This document shows, piece after piece, positions 16,199-23,149 of a stretch of 26,811 nt of DNA. How positions within the stretch are numbered: the first letter of the stretch is position 1; each line of letters starts with the position of its first letter. Origin of the DNA: Bacillota bacterium (GTDB taxonomy: Bacteria > Bacillota > Clostridia > Lachnospirales > Lachnospiraceae); contig JAEZFH010000034.1 of the NCBI GenBank assembly GCA_023437885.1, forward strand, positions 1 to 26,811, written 5' to 3'. A model generated the notes under the pieces. It was not told the DNA's origin. It did no database searches and saw only the letters and a program-made list of their open reading frames with translations. Made by a program: the position numbers and the translations under genes.

Positions 16199-17791
16199 AT
16201 GGAAACAACTAAATTTGAAATGTTGGACTTAAACCCCAATATTCTTCGTGCCATTGAGGAGATGGGATTTGAAGAGATGTCCCCCATACAGGCGAAGGCA
16301 ATTCCGGTTATTTTGGAAGGAAAAGACGTAGTAGGCCAGGCACAGACAGGAACCGGTAAGACAGCTGCTTTTGGAATTCCTCTGCTGCAGAAGGTCAATC
16401 CCAAGGAGAGACATCTCCAGGCCGTTGTACTATGCCCTACCAGAGAATTGGCAATCCAGGTAGCTGAGGAGATACGGAAGCTTGCAGGCTTTATGCACGG
16501 GATTAAGATTCTTCCGGTATATGGCGGACAGGAAATCTCAAAGCAGATTCGTTCGTTGAAATCCGGAGTACAGATTATCATCGGTACTCCCGGGCGGGTA
16601 ATGGATCATATGAGGAGAAAGACGGTTAAATTTGACTATGTCAATACGGTAATTCTTGACGAGGCAGACGAAATGCTGAATATGGGCTTCCGGGAGGACA
16701 TTGAGACAATACTCAGCCAGGTTCCGGAGGAAAGACAGACGGTACTGTTCTCCGCTACCATGCCCGGACCGATTATGGACATTGCCCGGACATACCAGAA
16801 GCATGCCCAGACAATCCGCGTTGTTAAGAAGGAACTGACCGTTCCGAAAATAGAACAATATTATTATGAGGTGACGCAGAGGAATAAGGAGGATGTATTG
16901 TCCCGCCTCCTGGATATGTATAATCCGAAGCTTTCCCTGGTATTTTGTAATACCAAGAAGCAGGTGGACGAGCTTACAACAGCCCTTCAGGGAAGGGGAT
17001 ACTTTGCAGAAGGACTTCACGGTGATCTGAAGCAGCAGCAGAGAGACCGCGTGATGCACAGCTTCCGTAACGGCAGAACGGAAATTCTTGTGGCAACGGA
17101 TGTAGCAGCCAGAGGAATTGACGTAGATGATGTAGAGGCAGTATTTAATTATGATGTTCCCCAGGATGACGAATATTATGTTCACCGTATCGGCCGTACC
17201 GGGCGGGCAGGCCGGGAAGGCAGAGCCTTCACACTGATCGTGGGAAGGGAAATCTACAAACTGAAGGATATCATGAGATACTGCAACACGAAGGTGAGAG
17301 TCCAGCCGATTCCGTCTCTGAATGATGTTACGGCAGTAAAGGCGGATAAGATTCTCGATAAGATAAAATATATTATACAGAATGATGATTTAGTCAAATA
17401 TATCGATTTGGTCGAAGAGAGATTGAATGAAGAGGACTTCACTGCCCTGGACGTTGCGGCGGCCTTCCTTAAGATGAGCATGGGCGACGATCTATGCAAG
17501 GCAGAAGAGGAAAAGAGCATGGAGGATTTTGGTGATACAGGTGCGGAAGTCGGAATGGTGAGACTGTTCATCAATCTTGGCAAGAAGCAGAATGTTAAGC
17601 CGGGGGATATCCTTGGAGCAATTGCCGGTGAGACCGGTATGCCGGGAAAACTCATCGGTTCCATTGATATGTATGATAAATATACCTTTGTTGAGGTGCC
17701 CAGAGAGTACGCATCTGATGTAATTCAAGTAATGAAATCGGCAAAAATCAAGGGAAAGAGCATCAATATTGAGCCTGCGAACCGTAAATAG
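16199..17791 (+). CDS. DEAD-box RNA helicase with DbpA-type RNA-binding C-terminal domain
   Basis: ATP-dependent RNA helicase, probably acting in ribosome assembly or RNA turnover, especially in the cold. The 530-residue protein starts at ATG 16199 after GAAAGGAAA. Motifs in order: Q-motif with Q31, Walker A AQTGTGKT (48-55), PTRELA, DEAD (154-157), SAT in LFSATMPG, ATDVAARGIDVDDV, and HRIGRTGRAGREG (motif VI, about 329-341). Residues about 455-527 (EVGMVRLFINLGKKQNVKPG and the stretch to KGKSINIEPA) match the DbpA RNA-binding domain. That tail occurs both in DbpA/YxiN, which targets 23S rRNA hairpin 92, and in CsdA/DeaD-type enzymes, so I give no symbol. A promoter-terminator leader suggests attenuation of its expression. 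Confidence 0.95.
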   Translation: METTKFEMLDLNPNILRAIEEMGFEEMSPIQAKAIPVILEGKDVVGQAQTGTGKTAAFGIPLLQKVNPKERHLQAVVLCPTRELAIQVAEEIRKLAGFMHGIKILPVYGGQEISKQIRSLKSGVQIIIGTPGRVMDHMRRKTVKFDYVNTVILDEADEMLNMGFREDIETILSQVPEERQTVLFSATMPGPIMDIARTYQKHAQTIRVVKKELTVPKIEQYYYEVTQRNKEDVLSRLLDMYNPKLSLVFCNTKKQVDELTTALQGRGYFAEGLHGDLKQQQRDRVMHSFRNGRTEILVATDVAARGIDVDDVEAVFNYDVPQDDEYYVHRIGRTGRAGREGRAFTLIVGREIYKLKDIMRYCNTKVRVQPIPSLNDVTAVKADKILDKIKYIIQNDDLVKYIDLVEERLNEEDFTALDVAAAFLKMSMGDDLCKAEEEKSMEDFGDTGAEVGMVRLFINLGKKQNVKPGDILGAIAGETGMPGKLIGSIDMYDKYTFVEVPREYASDVIQVMKSAKIKGKSINIEPANRK

Positions 17792-17802
17792 TATTTCTTG
17801 CC

Positions 17803-17848
17803 TTGACGAACCGCTCTAAAAAGCTTATAATAATAATTACTATTATTG
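17803..17848 (+). promoter_or_regulatory. perR promoter with PerR-type operator
   Basis: TTGACG (17803-17808) and TATAAT (17826-17831) are 17 bases apart. The 15-mer at 17825-17839 matches the B. subtilis Per box (TTATAATnATTATAA) at 12 of 14 positions. AATAATA-n5-TATTATT (17829-17847) is a second inverted repeat. The core AATTACTATTATTG (17835-17848) is identical to one in the rubrerythrin promoter. The site covers the -10 box and transcript start, fitting autorepression. Confidence 0.75.
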
Positions 17849-17865
17849 ATAGGAGTGTATTTATT

Positions 17866-18249
17866 ATGGCAATAAATAAGTACAGCAGACAACGGGAAGC
17901 CATCAAAGAATACCTGGCACACACCAAAGAGCATCCAACCGCTGATACCGTATATATGCATATAAGGATAACACATCCTAATATCAGCTTGGGAACCGTT
18001 TACCGTAATCTGAATTTACTTGCAGAGCAGGGCGAAATTATCAAGATAAACTGTCAGGATGGTAGTGACCGCTTTGACGGCAATCCAAAACCGCATTACC
18101 ATTTTCTGTGTAAAGGATGTGGCAAGGTGATGGATATCGAAATGGAGTCCATTGATCATATTATTAAAATTGCAGGAGCAGGTTTCGGAGGCAAGATAGA
18201 AGGCCATGTAACTTATTTTCATGGTTTATGTCCGGAATGTAACAAATGA
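17866..18249 (+). CDS. perR: PerR-type peroxide-sensing Fur-family repressor
   Basis: Metal-dependent repressor that senses peroxide by oxidation of its iron-binding histidines. The start at 17866 (127 residues) follows AGGAG; an in-frame TTG at 17803 lies within the promoter and is rejected. A winged helix (about 1-70, recognition helix SLGTVYRNLNLL) precedes the dimerisation domain. By alignment to B. subtilis PerR (H37, D85, H91, H93, D104), the regulatory metal ligands are H23, D71, H77, H79 and D90; all five are conserved. Having Asp rather than Glu at D90 favours PerR over Fur. Structural zinc cysteines are C82, C85, C122 and C125. Rubrerythrin is encoded 191 bases downstream with a matching operator, which supports the peroxide-response role. 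Confidence 0.9.
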   Translation: MAINKYSRQREAIKEYLAHTKEHPTADTVYMHIRITHPNISLGTVYRNLNLLAEQGEIIKINCQDGSDRFDGNPKPHYHFLCKGCGKVMDIEMESIDHIIKIAGAGFGGKIEGHVTYFHGLCPECNK

Positions 18250-18256
18250 TGAAGAA

Positions 18257-18280
18257 AGGGAGGCGGTGAGCCTCCTTTTT
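18257..18280 (+). terminator. Intrinsic terminator of perR
   Basis: GGAGGC (18259-18264) pairs with GCCTCC (18270-18275) around GGTGA, followed by five T. It starts 8 bases after the perR stop codon. Confidence 0.85.
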
Positions 18281-18330
18281 ATGTGCAGGAAAGTTCTCCG
18301 ATTAACTGAAAAATAATTTATAAAAGAGTG

Positions 18331-18391
18331 TTGACAAATGATTGATCAAGTAGTATTATAATTATAACAGTAACAATTACTATTATTGTTA
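18331..18391 (+). promoter_or_regulatory. Rubrerythrin promoter with PerR-type operators
   Basis: TTGACA (18331-18336) and TATTAT (18354-18359) are 17 bases apart. A perfect 12-bp palindrome TTATAATTATAA (18356-18367) overlaps the -10 box. The inverted repeat TAACAAT-n7-ATTGTTA (18371-18391) follows over the start site and contains the 14-base core AATTACTATTATTG (18375-18388) shared with perR. Confidence 0.8.
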
Positions 18392-18440
18392 TACAGCTAG
18401 TGTTTACATTAAATTTAAACAGTAAAAGGAGATTTTAGTT

Positions 18441-18983
18441 ATGAAGAAGTTTGTTTGCCAGGTATGTGGCTACGTTCATGAAGGAGACAGTGCACCGGAG
18501 GCTTGTCCTATCTGTAAGGCATCCAAGGAGAAGTTTACAGAGAAGTCCTCTGATATGTTTTGGGCTGATGAACACGTGGTAGGTGTTGCTCAGGGTGTCA
18601 GTGAAGACATTATCAAGGATTTAAGAGCTAATTACATGGGTGAATGCACTGAAGTTGGAATGTACCTTGCGATGGCAAGAGTAGCACATAGGGAAGGTTA
18701 TCCGGAGATCGGAATGTACTATGAGAAGGCAGCCTGGGAAGAGGCAGAGCATGCTGCGAAGTTTGCAGAGCTTCTTGGAGAGGTTGTAACGGATAGTACT
18801 CAGAAGAATCTTCAGCTGAGAGTTGACGCAGAGAACGGTGCATGTATGGGTAAGAAGGATCTTGCAGTTCGCGCGAAGGCAGCAAACTTGGATGCAATTC
18901 ATGATACAGTTCATGAGATGGCAAAAGATGAAGCAAGACATGGTAAGGCATTCCAGGGTCTGCTTCAAAGATATTTCAAATAA
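18441..18983 (+). CDS. rbr: Reverse rubrerythrin (rubredoxin domain N-terminal, diiron domain C-terminal)
   Basis: Reduces hydrogen peroxide (and in the reverse form also oxygen) to water with electrons from NADH via rubredoxin or flavoprotein partners; a main oxygen-defence enzyme of clostridia. The 180-residue protein starts at ATG 18441 after AAAAGGAG. The rubredoxin-type iron centre is at the N-terminus: CQVCGYVHEGD with CPIC about 15 residues on. The four-helix diiron domain follows, with ligands in GECTEVGMYLAMARVAHREG, EEAEHAAKFAELLGE and the final helix EMAKDEARHGKAF. The domain order is opposite to classical rubrerythrin and matches the C. acetobutylicum Rbr3A type in length. The gene is monocistronic between a PerR-type operator and a terminator, so strong peroxide induction is expected. 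Confidence 0.95.
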   Translation: MKKFVCQVCGYVHEGDSAPEACPICKASKEKFTEKSSDMFWADEHVVGVAQGVSEDIIKDLRANYMGECTEVGMYLAMARVAHREGYPEIGMYYEKAAWEEAEHAAKFAELLGEVVTDSTQKNLQLRVDAENGACMGKKDLAVRAKAANLDAIHDTVHEMAKDEARHGKAFQGLLQRYFK

Positions 18984-19005
18984 GTTAAGAAGGTCTCATT
19001 CCCGA

Positions 19006-19048
19006 ATCTGCTTCAAAGGTTTATTACATAGCAGTAATTCAAGCAGAT
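19006..19048 (+). other. Nested hairpin in the rubrerythrin 3' untranslated region
   Basis: ATCTGCTT (19006-19013) pairs perfectly with AAGCAGAT (19041-19048), enclosing ATTAC/GTAAT (19023-19038). No T-run follows. It lies 22 bases after the stop codon and about 130 bases before the actual terminator, so it may stabilise the abundant rbr mRNA. The 5' arm belongs to a 12-base direct repeat TCTGCTTCAAAG (18959-18970 and 19007-19018). Confidence 0.45.
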
Positions 19049-19180
19049 GGCGGATACGAGAATATCACATAGACGGATGATCCGGTTGGGGATAAAACCC
19101 TCATTTAGAATTGCTTTCATCTTACAGTATATATAACCCCTCATTATATATACTTCCCCTTATATATTGTTCCCAGAGTA

Positions 19181-19216
19181 AAGATACGTCCTGCTCCCAC
19201 AGGGCGTATCTTTTTT
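19181..19216 (+). terminator. Intrinsic terminator downstream of rubrerythrin
   Basis: A 12-bp stem, AAGATACGTCCT (19181-19192) with AGGGCGTATCTT (19201-19212), contains one U-G pair and is followed by further T residues. It stands about 200 bases past the rbr stop. Confidence 0.9.
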
Positions 19217-19367
19217 ATACATATGAGGAAATTAGATTATCCGATATTTGATGGAAAAGGCTTGAGAATACCAGAATTTTATGAAATAATGAGAGAAAAG
19301 TTTGCTGTAGTTGGATTTATCAGATGGAAGCATCCATGAAAGAAATTATACGAAGGGAGAGAAGTAT

Positions 19368-20363
19368 ATGAGGCCAATCATAGCAATACCGATGGGAGAT
19401 CCGGCGGGAATCGGGCCGGAGATTGCAGTAAAGGCATTAGCCAGCGAGGAAGTGAGGAAGACGGCTGATTGCATCGTAATCGGGGATAAGAAGATGATTG
19501 AGGATGCAATACGATTTACAGGTGTGAAGTTAGATATTAATGTAGTCCAATCTCCCCGCGAAGGGAATTATTCTGAGGGGTTACTAAACCTCATCGATCT
19601 GGATAATGTTGATCCGTCTGAGTTTAAGATCGGACAGGTCAATGGAATGTGCGGAAGAGCAGCCTATGAATATATTGCCAAGAGTATTGGGTTGGCCAAT
19701 AGCAAAGAGGTGGCGGCAGTAGCAACTACACCCATTAATAAGGAATCATTAAAAGCAGGTAATGTCGATTTTATAGGACATACGGAGATCTTCGGGTCAT
19801 TGACCGGGACGAAGGACCCGTTGACCATGTTCGAGGTAAGAGGGATGCGGGTATTCTTTCTGACGAGGCATGTATCTCTGAAAAGAGCCTGTGAATTGGT
19901 TACCAAGGATAGGATTAAGGACTATGTGAAGCGGTGCAAGGAGGTACTGGAGAAATTGGGGGTAACCGGGGGGACTATGGCGATTGCCGGCTTAAATCCC
20001 CATAGCGGTGAGCATGGGTTGTTTGGAGACGAAGAGGTAAAGCATGTTTTTCCAGCAGTTGAGGAACTGCGGGAGGAGGGCTATGATGTGGCAGGGCCTA
20101 TCGGTGCAGATTCTGTATTCTATCTGGCTCTGAAGGGGAAATATAACAGCGTTCTTTCACTGTATCATGATCAGGGACACATCGCTACGAAGACCCTGGA
20201 TTTTGAGAGAACAATCGCGATAACCGGAGGGATGCCGATTCTTCGCACCTCAGTGGATCACGGTACAGCAATGGACATCGCAGGAAAAGGGATTGCAAGT
20301 GAGGTCAGTATGATAGAGGCGATCCTTCTGGGTGCCAAATATTGTATTAATTTTATGAATTAG
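19368..20363 (+). CDS. PdxA-family 4-phosphate dehydrogenase, PdxA2-like
   Basis: NAD-dependent oxidative decarboxylase of a 4-phosphorylated hydroxy acid. Classical PdxA uses 4-hydroxythreonine 4-phosphate in pyridoxal phosphate synthesis. PdxA2 proteins act on D-threonate/D-erythronate 4-phosphate-type substrates with a DUF1537 kinase. The start MRPIIAIPMGDPAG at 19368 follows GAAGGGAGAG and gives 331 residues, the usual length. Metal and substrate motifs are present: FIGHTE, GLNPHSGEHGLFG, LYHDQGHIATK (metal-binding His) and SVDHGTAMDIAGKG. The LYHDQGHIA form, rather than HDQGLIPLK, points to PdxA2. No kinase, PLP-synthesis gene or transporter lies next to it, so the substrate remains open. 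The gene converges with the chemoreceptor gene on a large hairpin. Confidence 0.88.
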   Translation: MRPIIAIPMGDPAGIGPEIAVKALASEEVRKTADCIVIGDKKMIEDAIRFTGVKLDINVVQSPREGNYSEGLLNLIDLDNVDPSEFKIGQVNGMCGRAAYEYIAKSIGLANSKEVAAVATTPINKESLKAGNVDFIGHTEIFGSLTGTKDPLTMFEVRGMRVFFLTRHVSLKRACELVTKDRIKDYVKRCKEVLEKLGVTGGTMAIAGLNPHSGEHGLFGDEEVKHVFPAVEELREEGYDVAGPIGADSVFYLALKGKYNSVLSLYHDQGHIATKTLDFERTIAITGGMPILRTSVDHGTAMDIAGKGIASEVSMIEAILLGAKYCINFMN

Positions 20364-20397
20364 CGGTCTGGTATGTCGAAAAGAAATAAATCCGTTC

Positions 20398-20508
20398 CCA
20401 GGTCAGCAATACGATTGCTTTGTGATATCGTTCATACACCTGGAAAGGGAAAATCCCGGATTGCCATAGAGAGTTTATATCTGAATGGCATGTCCGGGAT
20501 TTTCCCTT
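20398..20508. terminator. Multi-hairpin block between convergent genes, probable bidirectional terminator
   Basis: The block holds CCAGGT/ACCTGG (20398-20443) enclosing AGCAAT/ATTGCT (20405-20419). A perfect 16-bp stem follows (20445-20460 with 20493-20508), capped by GCCAT/ATGGC (20463-20489). The long stem contains AAAA on one arm and TTTT on the other, so each strand ends the hairpin with a short U-rich segment. It lies between the stops of two convergent genes. Confidence 0.6.
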
Positions 20509-20518
20509 GCAGTAAATA

Positions 20519-22213
20519 TTATATCTGAAAGAATTGTATCTGACTGCTAAGGCTTTCCGCAATCTCTTTGTTGGTATCGGCCTGTTCCAGAACCTCATTG
20601 GTTTTATGAAAGATAGAGGTAGACTTCTCGGCTATTTCAGAAGAGCCTCTGGAGCCTTCGTCGGTAGCAATTGTTACCTCCTCCACCGCCTTGCGTATAT
20701 AGGTGATGGATTCACTCAATTGGGAAGCTGAGTTTTTGATCTCAGTTACCATGTTCCCAATGGTCTCGGCATCCTCGTTATACTGCTCGCTGGTCTGTAC
20801 CGATACCGCATAATCCTGAATGACTTTTGTATCGACAAAATCCAGTAGAAGCTTGGCATCTGCTATAATATCCTCCACCACGCGGGAGATATCGTTGGAG
20901 ATTTCTTCAATTTGAGATACTGCTTTCTTCGAATTGAGAGCGAGGGTACGGATTTCATCCGCCACCACAGCAAAGCCTTTTCCGGCCTCTCCGGCACGGG
21001 CTGACTCAATGGAAGCATTCAGGGCCAGAAGATTTGTTTGGGCGGTAATGTCCAGGATGGTTTTTGACAGAGTCTTGATCTGGTGAATGGCGGCGGCTTT
21101 TTCCATGGAGCCTCGCAGCTTATGATTTGCATTATCGTATAGTTCATTTGCTGTTCGCTGGGATGAGGCGGCGGATTGTTTTAAGGCATCCGCTCTGTTC
21201 TTGATCTCAAAGGCGAGAGTTTGACCATTGGCAGCCTTATCCGTAACCCGCAGAATTTCTTCTTCAATGGATAAGGAGGTAGCATTCATTTCCTGGGTTG
21301 AAGCGGCGGTTTCTTCCATACCTGCGGAAAGCTGTTGGGTGGTTGCTGAAATATCCTCTACATCACGATATACAATATGAGCGCCTTCAGCCAAAACAGC
21401 GGAGGAGGCCTCAATCTGATGTACCTCTTCTTTAATTGTGGATATAATGGCTCTTACTCTTTCCTGCATATGATCAAAGGAGCGCATGATATCACCGATC
21501 TCATCCCTTCGAGCCAGACTGCCGTCCTGGAGCTGGATTTTAAAATCTCCGTTCTCAAGTCTTCCCAGATAACTCTTTAAGATCAGATAGCCTTTTGACA
21601 GATAGGATCCGAGAAAATATGAGACAATGGATCCAAGGACTGCAAAAATGCCAAGGGAGATGGAAACCGAGAGCATGGCAGCGTTGGTTTTTTGCTTGAT
21701 TATATCGGAGTAGATGCCGACGAACCACATTCCTACAATATTGCCCCCCTGATCCCTGAGAGGGATATAGTAGGTGTCAGCATTGGTACCGGCGACGACG
21801 GCAGTTCCCTGATAACTTTCGCCCTTCTTCAGAACCTGCTCAATCACGGCTGCTGAGGCCTGGGTGCCAATCTGCCTTTCGTTTTGTTCATTTCTGACGG
21901 TGGTGGATATTCTGGTATCTCCTGCAAAGATAGTTGTCAGAATATTAGTCTGTTGAGTGATGCCATCAATAATATCATAATTCCCATTGAGCAGAGTGCC
22001 GCCCTTATACAGCTTATCCTCGTCCAATCTCCAATCACCGGGATAATGGGAATCCAGAAGAGAATAGCCCAGAGTTGAATAATTAACCAGTTCCGCTGAG
22101 ATTTCATCAGCGATTAATGAATTGATCTTTCCTTTTATCATAAAAGCAGTAGAAATAATAATGATTACTAAAATTGAATTAAATGCTAATATTATTTTTC
22201 CTTTGATTCTCAT
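20519..22213 (-). CDS. Methyl-accepting chemotaxis protein with extracellular single-Cache-like domain
   Basis: Transmembrane chemoreceptor that controls CheA. The start ATG at 22213 (564 residues) follows AAAGGGCAA; an in-frame TTG at 22240 is less likely. Layout: helix 1 (about 7-25), an extracellular domain (about 30-175) of the sCache_3_2 type suggested by GYSLLDSHYPGDW, RISTTVRN, GTQASAAVIEQVLKKGESYQG and YYIPLRDQGGNIVGMWFVG, helix 2 (about 182-205), HAMP-like linker, then a long coiled coil. The conserved hairpin tip TNLLALNASIESARAGEAGKGFAVVADEIR (about 385-415 as a region) contacts CheA/CheW. No other chemotaxis gene is in the window. Its promoter carries the same operator core as perR and rubrerythrin, suggesting induction by oxidative stress. 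Confidence 0.92.
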   Translation of the reverse strand: MRIKGKIILAFNSILVIIIISTAFMIKGKINSLIADEISAELVNYSTLGYSLLDSHYPGDWRLDEDKLYKGGTLLNGNYDIIDGITQQTNILTTIFAGDTRISTTVRNEQNERQIGTQASAAVIEQVLKKGESYQGTAVVAGTNADTYYIPLRDQGGNIVGMWFVGIYSDIIKQKTNAAMLSVSISLGIFAVLGSIVSYFLGSYLSKGYLILKSYLGRLENGDFKIQLQDGSLARRDEIGDIMRSFDHMQERVRAIISTIKEEVHQIEASSAVLAEGAHIVYRDVEDISATTQQLSAGMEETAASTQEMNATSLSIEEEILRVTDKAANGQTLAFEIKNRADALKQSAASSQRTANELYDNANHKLRGSMEKAAAIHQIKTLSKTILDITAQTNLLALNASIESARAGEAGKGFAVVADEIRTLALNSKKAVSQIEEISNDISRVVEDIIADAKLLLDFVDTKVIQDYAVSVQTSEQYNEDAETIGNMVTEIKNSASQLSESITYIRKAVEEVTIATDEGSRGSSEIAEKSTSIFHKTNEVLEQADTNKEIAESLSSQIQFFQI

Positions 22214-22268
22214 GATTTGCCCTTTCTTATGCTGTATCAAATTTTTGGTATAAATTAATACTTAATGA

Positions 22269-22335
22269 CAATAATAGTAAACATTACTAATGTTGAAATA
22301 ATATAAATAATAATATAAATTTGAAAAAACGTCAA
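22269..22335 (-). promoter_or_regulatory. Chemoreceptor promoter with PerR-like operator
   Basis: On the minus strand TTGACG (22335-22330) and TATTAT (22312-22307) are 17 bases apart. Downstream, TTACTATTATTG (22280-22269) is identical to the core in the perR and rbr operators. It pairs with CAACATTAGTAA (22295-22284) at 10 of 12 positions around a 3-base centre. The operator centre is about 20 bases downstream of the expected transcript start. Confidence 0.6.
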
Positions 22336-22359
22336 TTGTTTTATTTTACGTGTAATGAA

Positions 22360-22391
22360 AGCCCCTGGCAAACAGGCGTCTGCCAGGGGCT
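22360..22391 (-). terminator. Terminator of the 127-residue protein gene
   Basis: AGCCCCTGGCA and TGCCAGGGGCT (22360-22370 and 22381-22391) form a perfect 11-bp stem with a 10-base loop, 10 bases past the stop codon. On the minus strand TTTCATT follows, a weak U-tract. It also insulates the chemoreceptor promoter, which lies 25 bases further on. Confidence 0.75.
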
Positions 22392-22400
22392 GGTTTTGAT

Positions 22401-22784
22401 TTATTTAATTCGGGTAATATGTACGCAGTGTACATAGGTGTTTTGGATTTTCTTGGCCTCGACACCTTCCACATGAATGATCGGTTGTGTTTCGGAAGGA
22501 GTTACATAGATCTTGAATATAATGCCATCCTGATTTACCCTCATGTTGCGTATTTGCTTATAGACATAGTCACGCCTTGGAATGCCGATGTAATTAAAGA
22601 TAATATCATAGGTATCCGGATGTGAGAAACAAAGCAGGATATCATCCTCACCATACATGCCGATAATCTCCCGGGCCTCTTCAAAGGTCATGTTGGTACA
22701 TTTGAATTCGCCTTCATTAAATAAGGCATTCATATTACTATTATCAAGCAGCAATAATGGATTCTCAAGCTTTCTTACAGCCAT
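22401..22784 (-). CDS. Uncharacterised 127-residue protein with DUF1874/STIV-B116-like sequence pattern
   Basis: I do not recognise this protein with certainty. The start at ATG 22784 follows GGAAGGAG closely; the frame is open 13 codons further without a ribosome site. No signal peptide or membrane helix is visible, so it should be cytoplasmic. By eye the pattern resembles DUF1874 proteins (STIV B116, B. subtilis YddF, viral AcrIII-1 ring nucleases): LLLLDNS near the N-terminus, GEFKCTNMTFEEAREII (25-41), then a hydrophobic strand ending in FSHPDTYDIIFNYIGI (53-68). That last segment aligns with the family's IGHxxTAxxLxxLLGV, so H55 and T58 would match its conserved His and Thr. IIFKIYVTPSE (88-98) could match the following strand and its Glu. 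It is monocistronic with a consensus promoter and terminator. No CRISPR or phage gene is nearby. The homology is a hypothesis. Confidence 0.85.
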   Translation of the reverse strand: MAVRKLENPLLLLDNSNMNALFNEGEFKCTNMTFEEAREIIGMYGEDDILLCFSHPDTYDIIFNYIGIPRRDYVYKQIRNMRVNQDGIIFKIYVTPSETQPIIHVEGVEAKKIQNTYVHCVHITRIK

Positions 22785-22861
22785 AGGTTCGCTCCTTCCT
22801 GAGGTCACTTGCCAAAAGGGCAAGATATGTAATCGTTTCCTTAATTTTCTTTGCTAATTTA

Positions 22862-22890
22862 AGTATATGATTGTAGTAGATATTTGTCAA
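22862..22890 (-). promoter_or_regulatory. Promoter of the 127-residue protein gene
   Basis: On the minus strand TTGACA (22890-22885) and TATACT (22867-22862) are 17 bases apart. The leader of about 75 bases contains a CTTGCC/GGCAAG hairpin (about 22806-22822) before the ribosome site. The remaining intergenic sequence towards hydA (22891-23025) shows a small GGCAT/ATGCC repeat and purine-rich sequence only. Confidence 0.8.
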
Positions 22891-23025
22891 TCAGTGATAC
22901 GCTAAAATAGGGCATCCTTTATGCCGGTCGGGTGATATAGGAGAGGAGAAGGAGAGGAGTATGAAGGGGTAATGAAAGGAGCATGAATGGATATGAAAAG
23001 AAAATATGTAAAAAGAAAATATATA

Positions 23026-23103
23026 AAAAGATGAATGACAGATTCTAAAGGCACTCCGGAACGATCCCGCATCGTGTTCTTTCAAATCTATCATTCATCT
23101 TTT
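23026..23103 (-). terminator. Terminator of the hydrogenase operon
   Basis: Arms 23026-23044 and 23085-23103 pair over 13 + 1 + 5 positions. On the minus strand the single odd position is a U-G pair and the stem is followed by five T. The loop region holds a smaller GAT/ATC hairpin. It begins about 45 bases past the hydA stop, and the wobble favours minus-strand transcription. Confidence 0.85.
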
Positions 23104-23149
23104 ATTTCTGAAATCCGTAGTTATAAATTACAGATCGTATTATTGTTAA

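Noticed and set aside
16538..17185. 215-codon open frame on the minus strand inside the DEAD-box gene
   Set aside because: It is antisense to helicase motifs and its product has the Leu/His/Tyr-rich look of a reverse-frame artefact.
22732..22748. A further ATTACTATTAT sequence resembling the PerR-type core
   Set aside because: It is inside the coding sequence of the 127-residue protein, differs at the end of the core, and has no promoter beside it.
22993..23034. Tandem 15-base repeat encoding MKRKYVKRKYIKR, and purine-rich sequence before it
   Set aside because: Only two imperfect copies, no clear ribosome site, and it runs into the terminator stem of the opposite-strand hydrogenase operon; too little to call a gene or repeat array.
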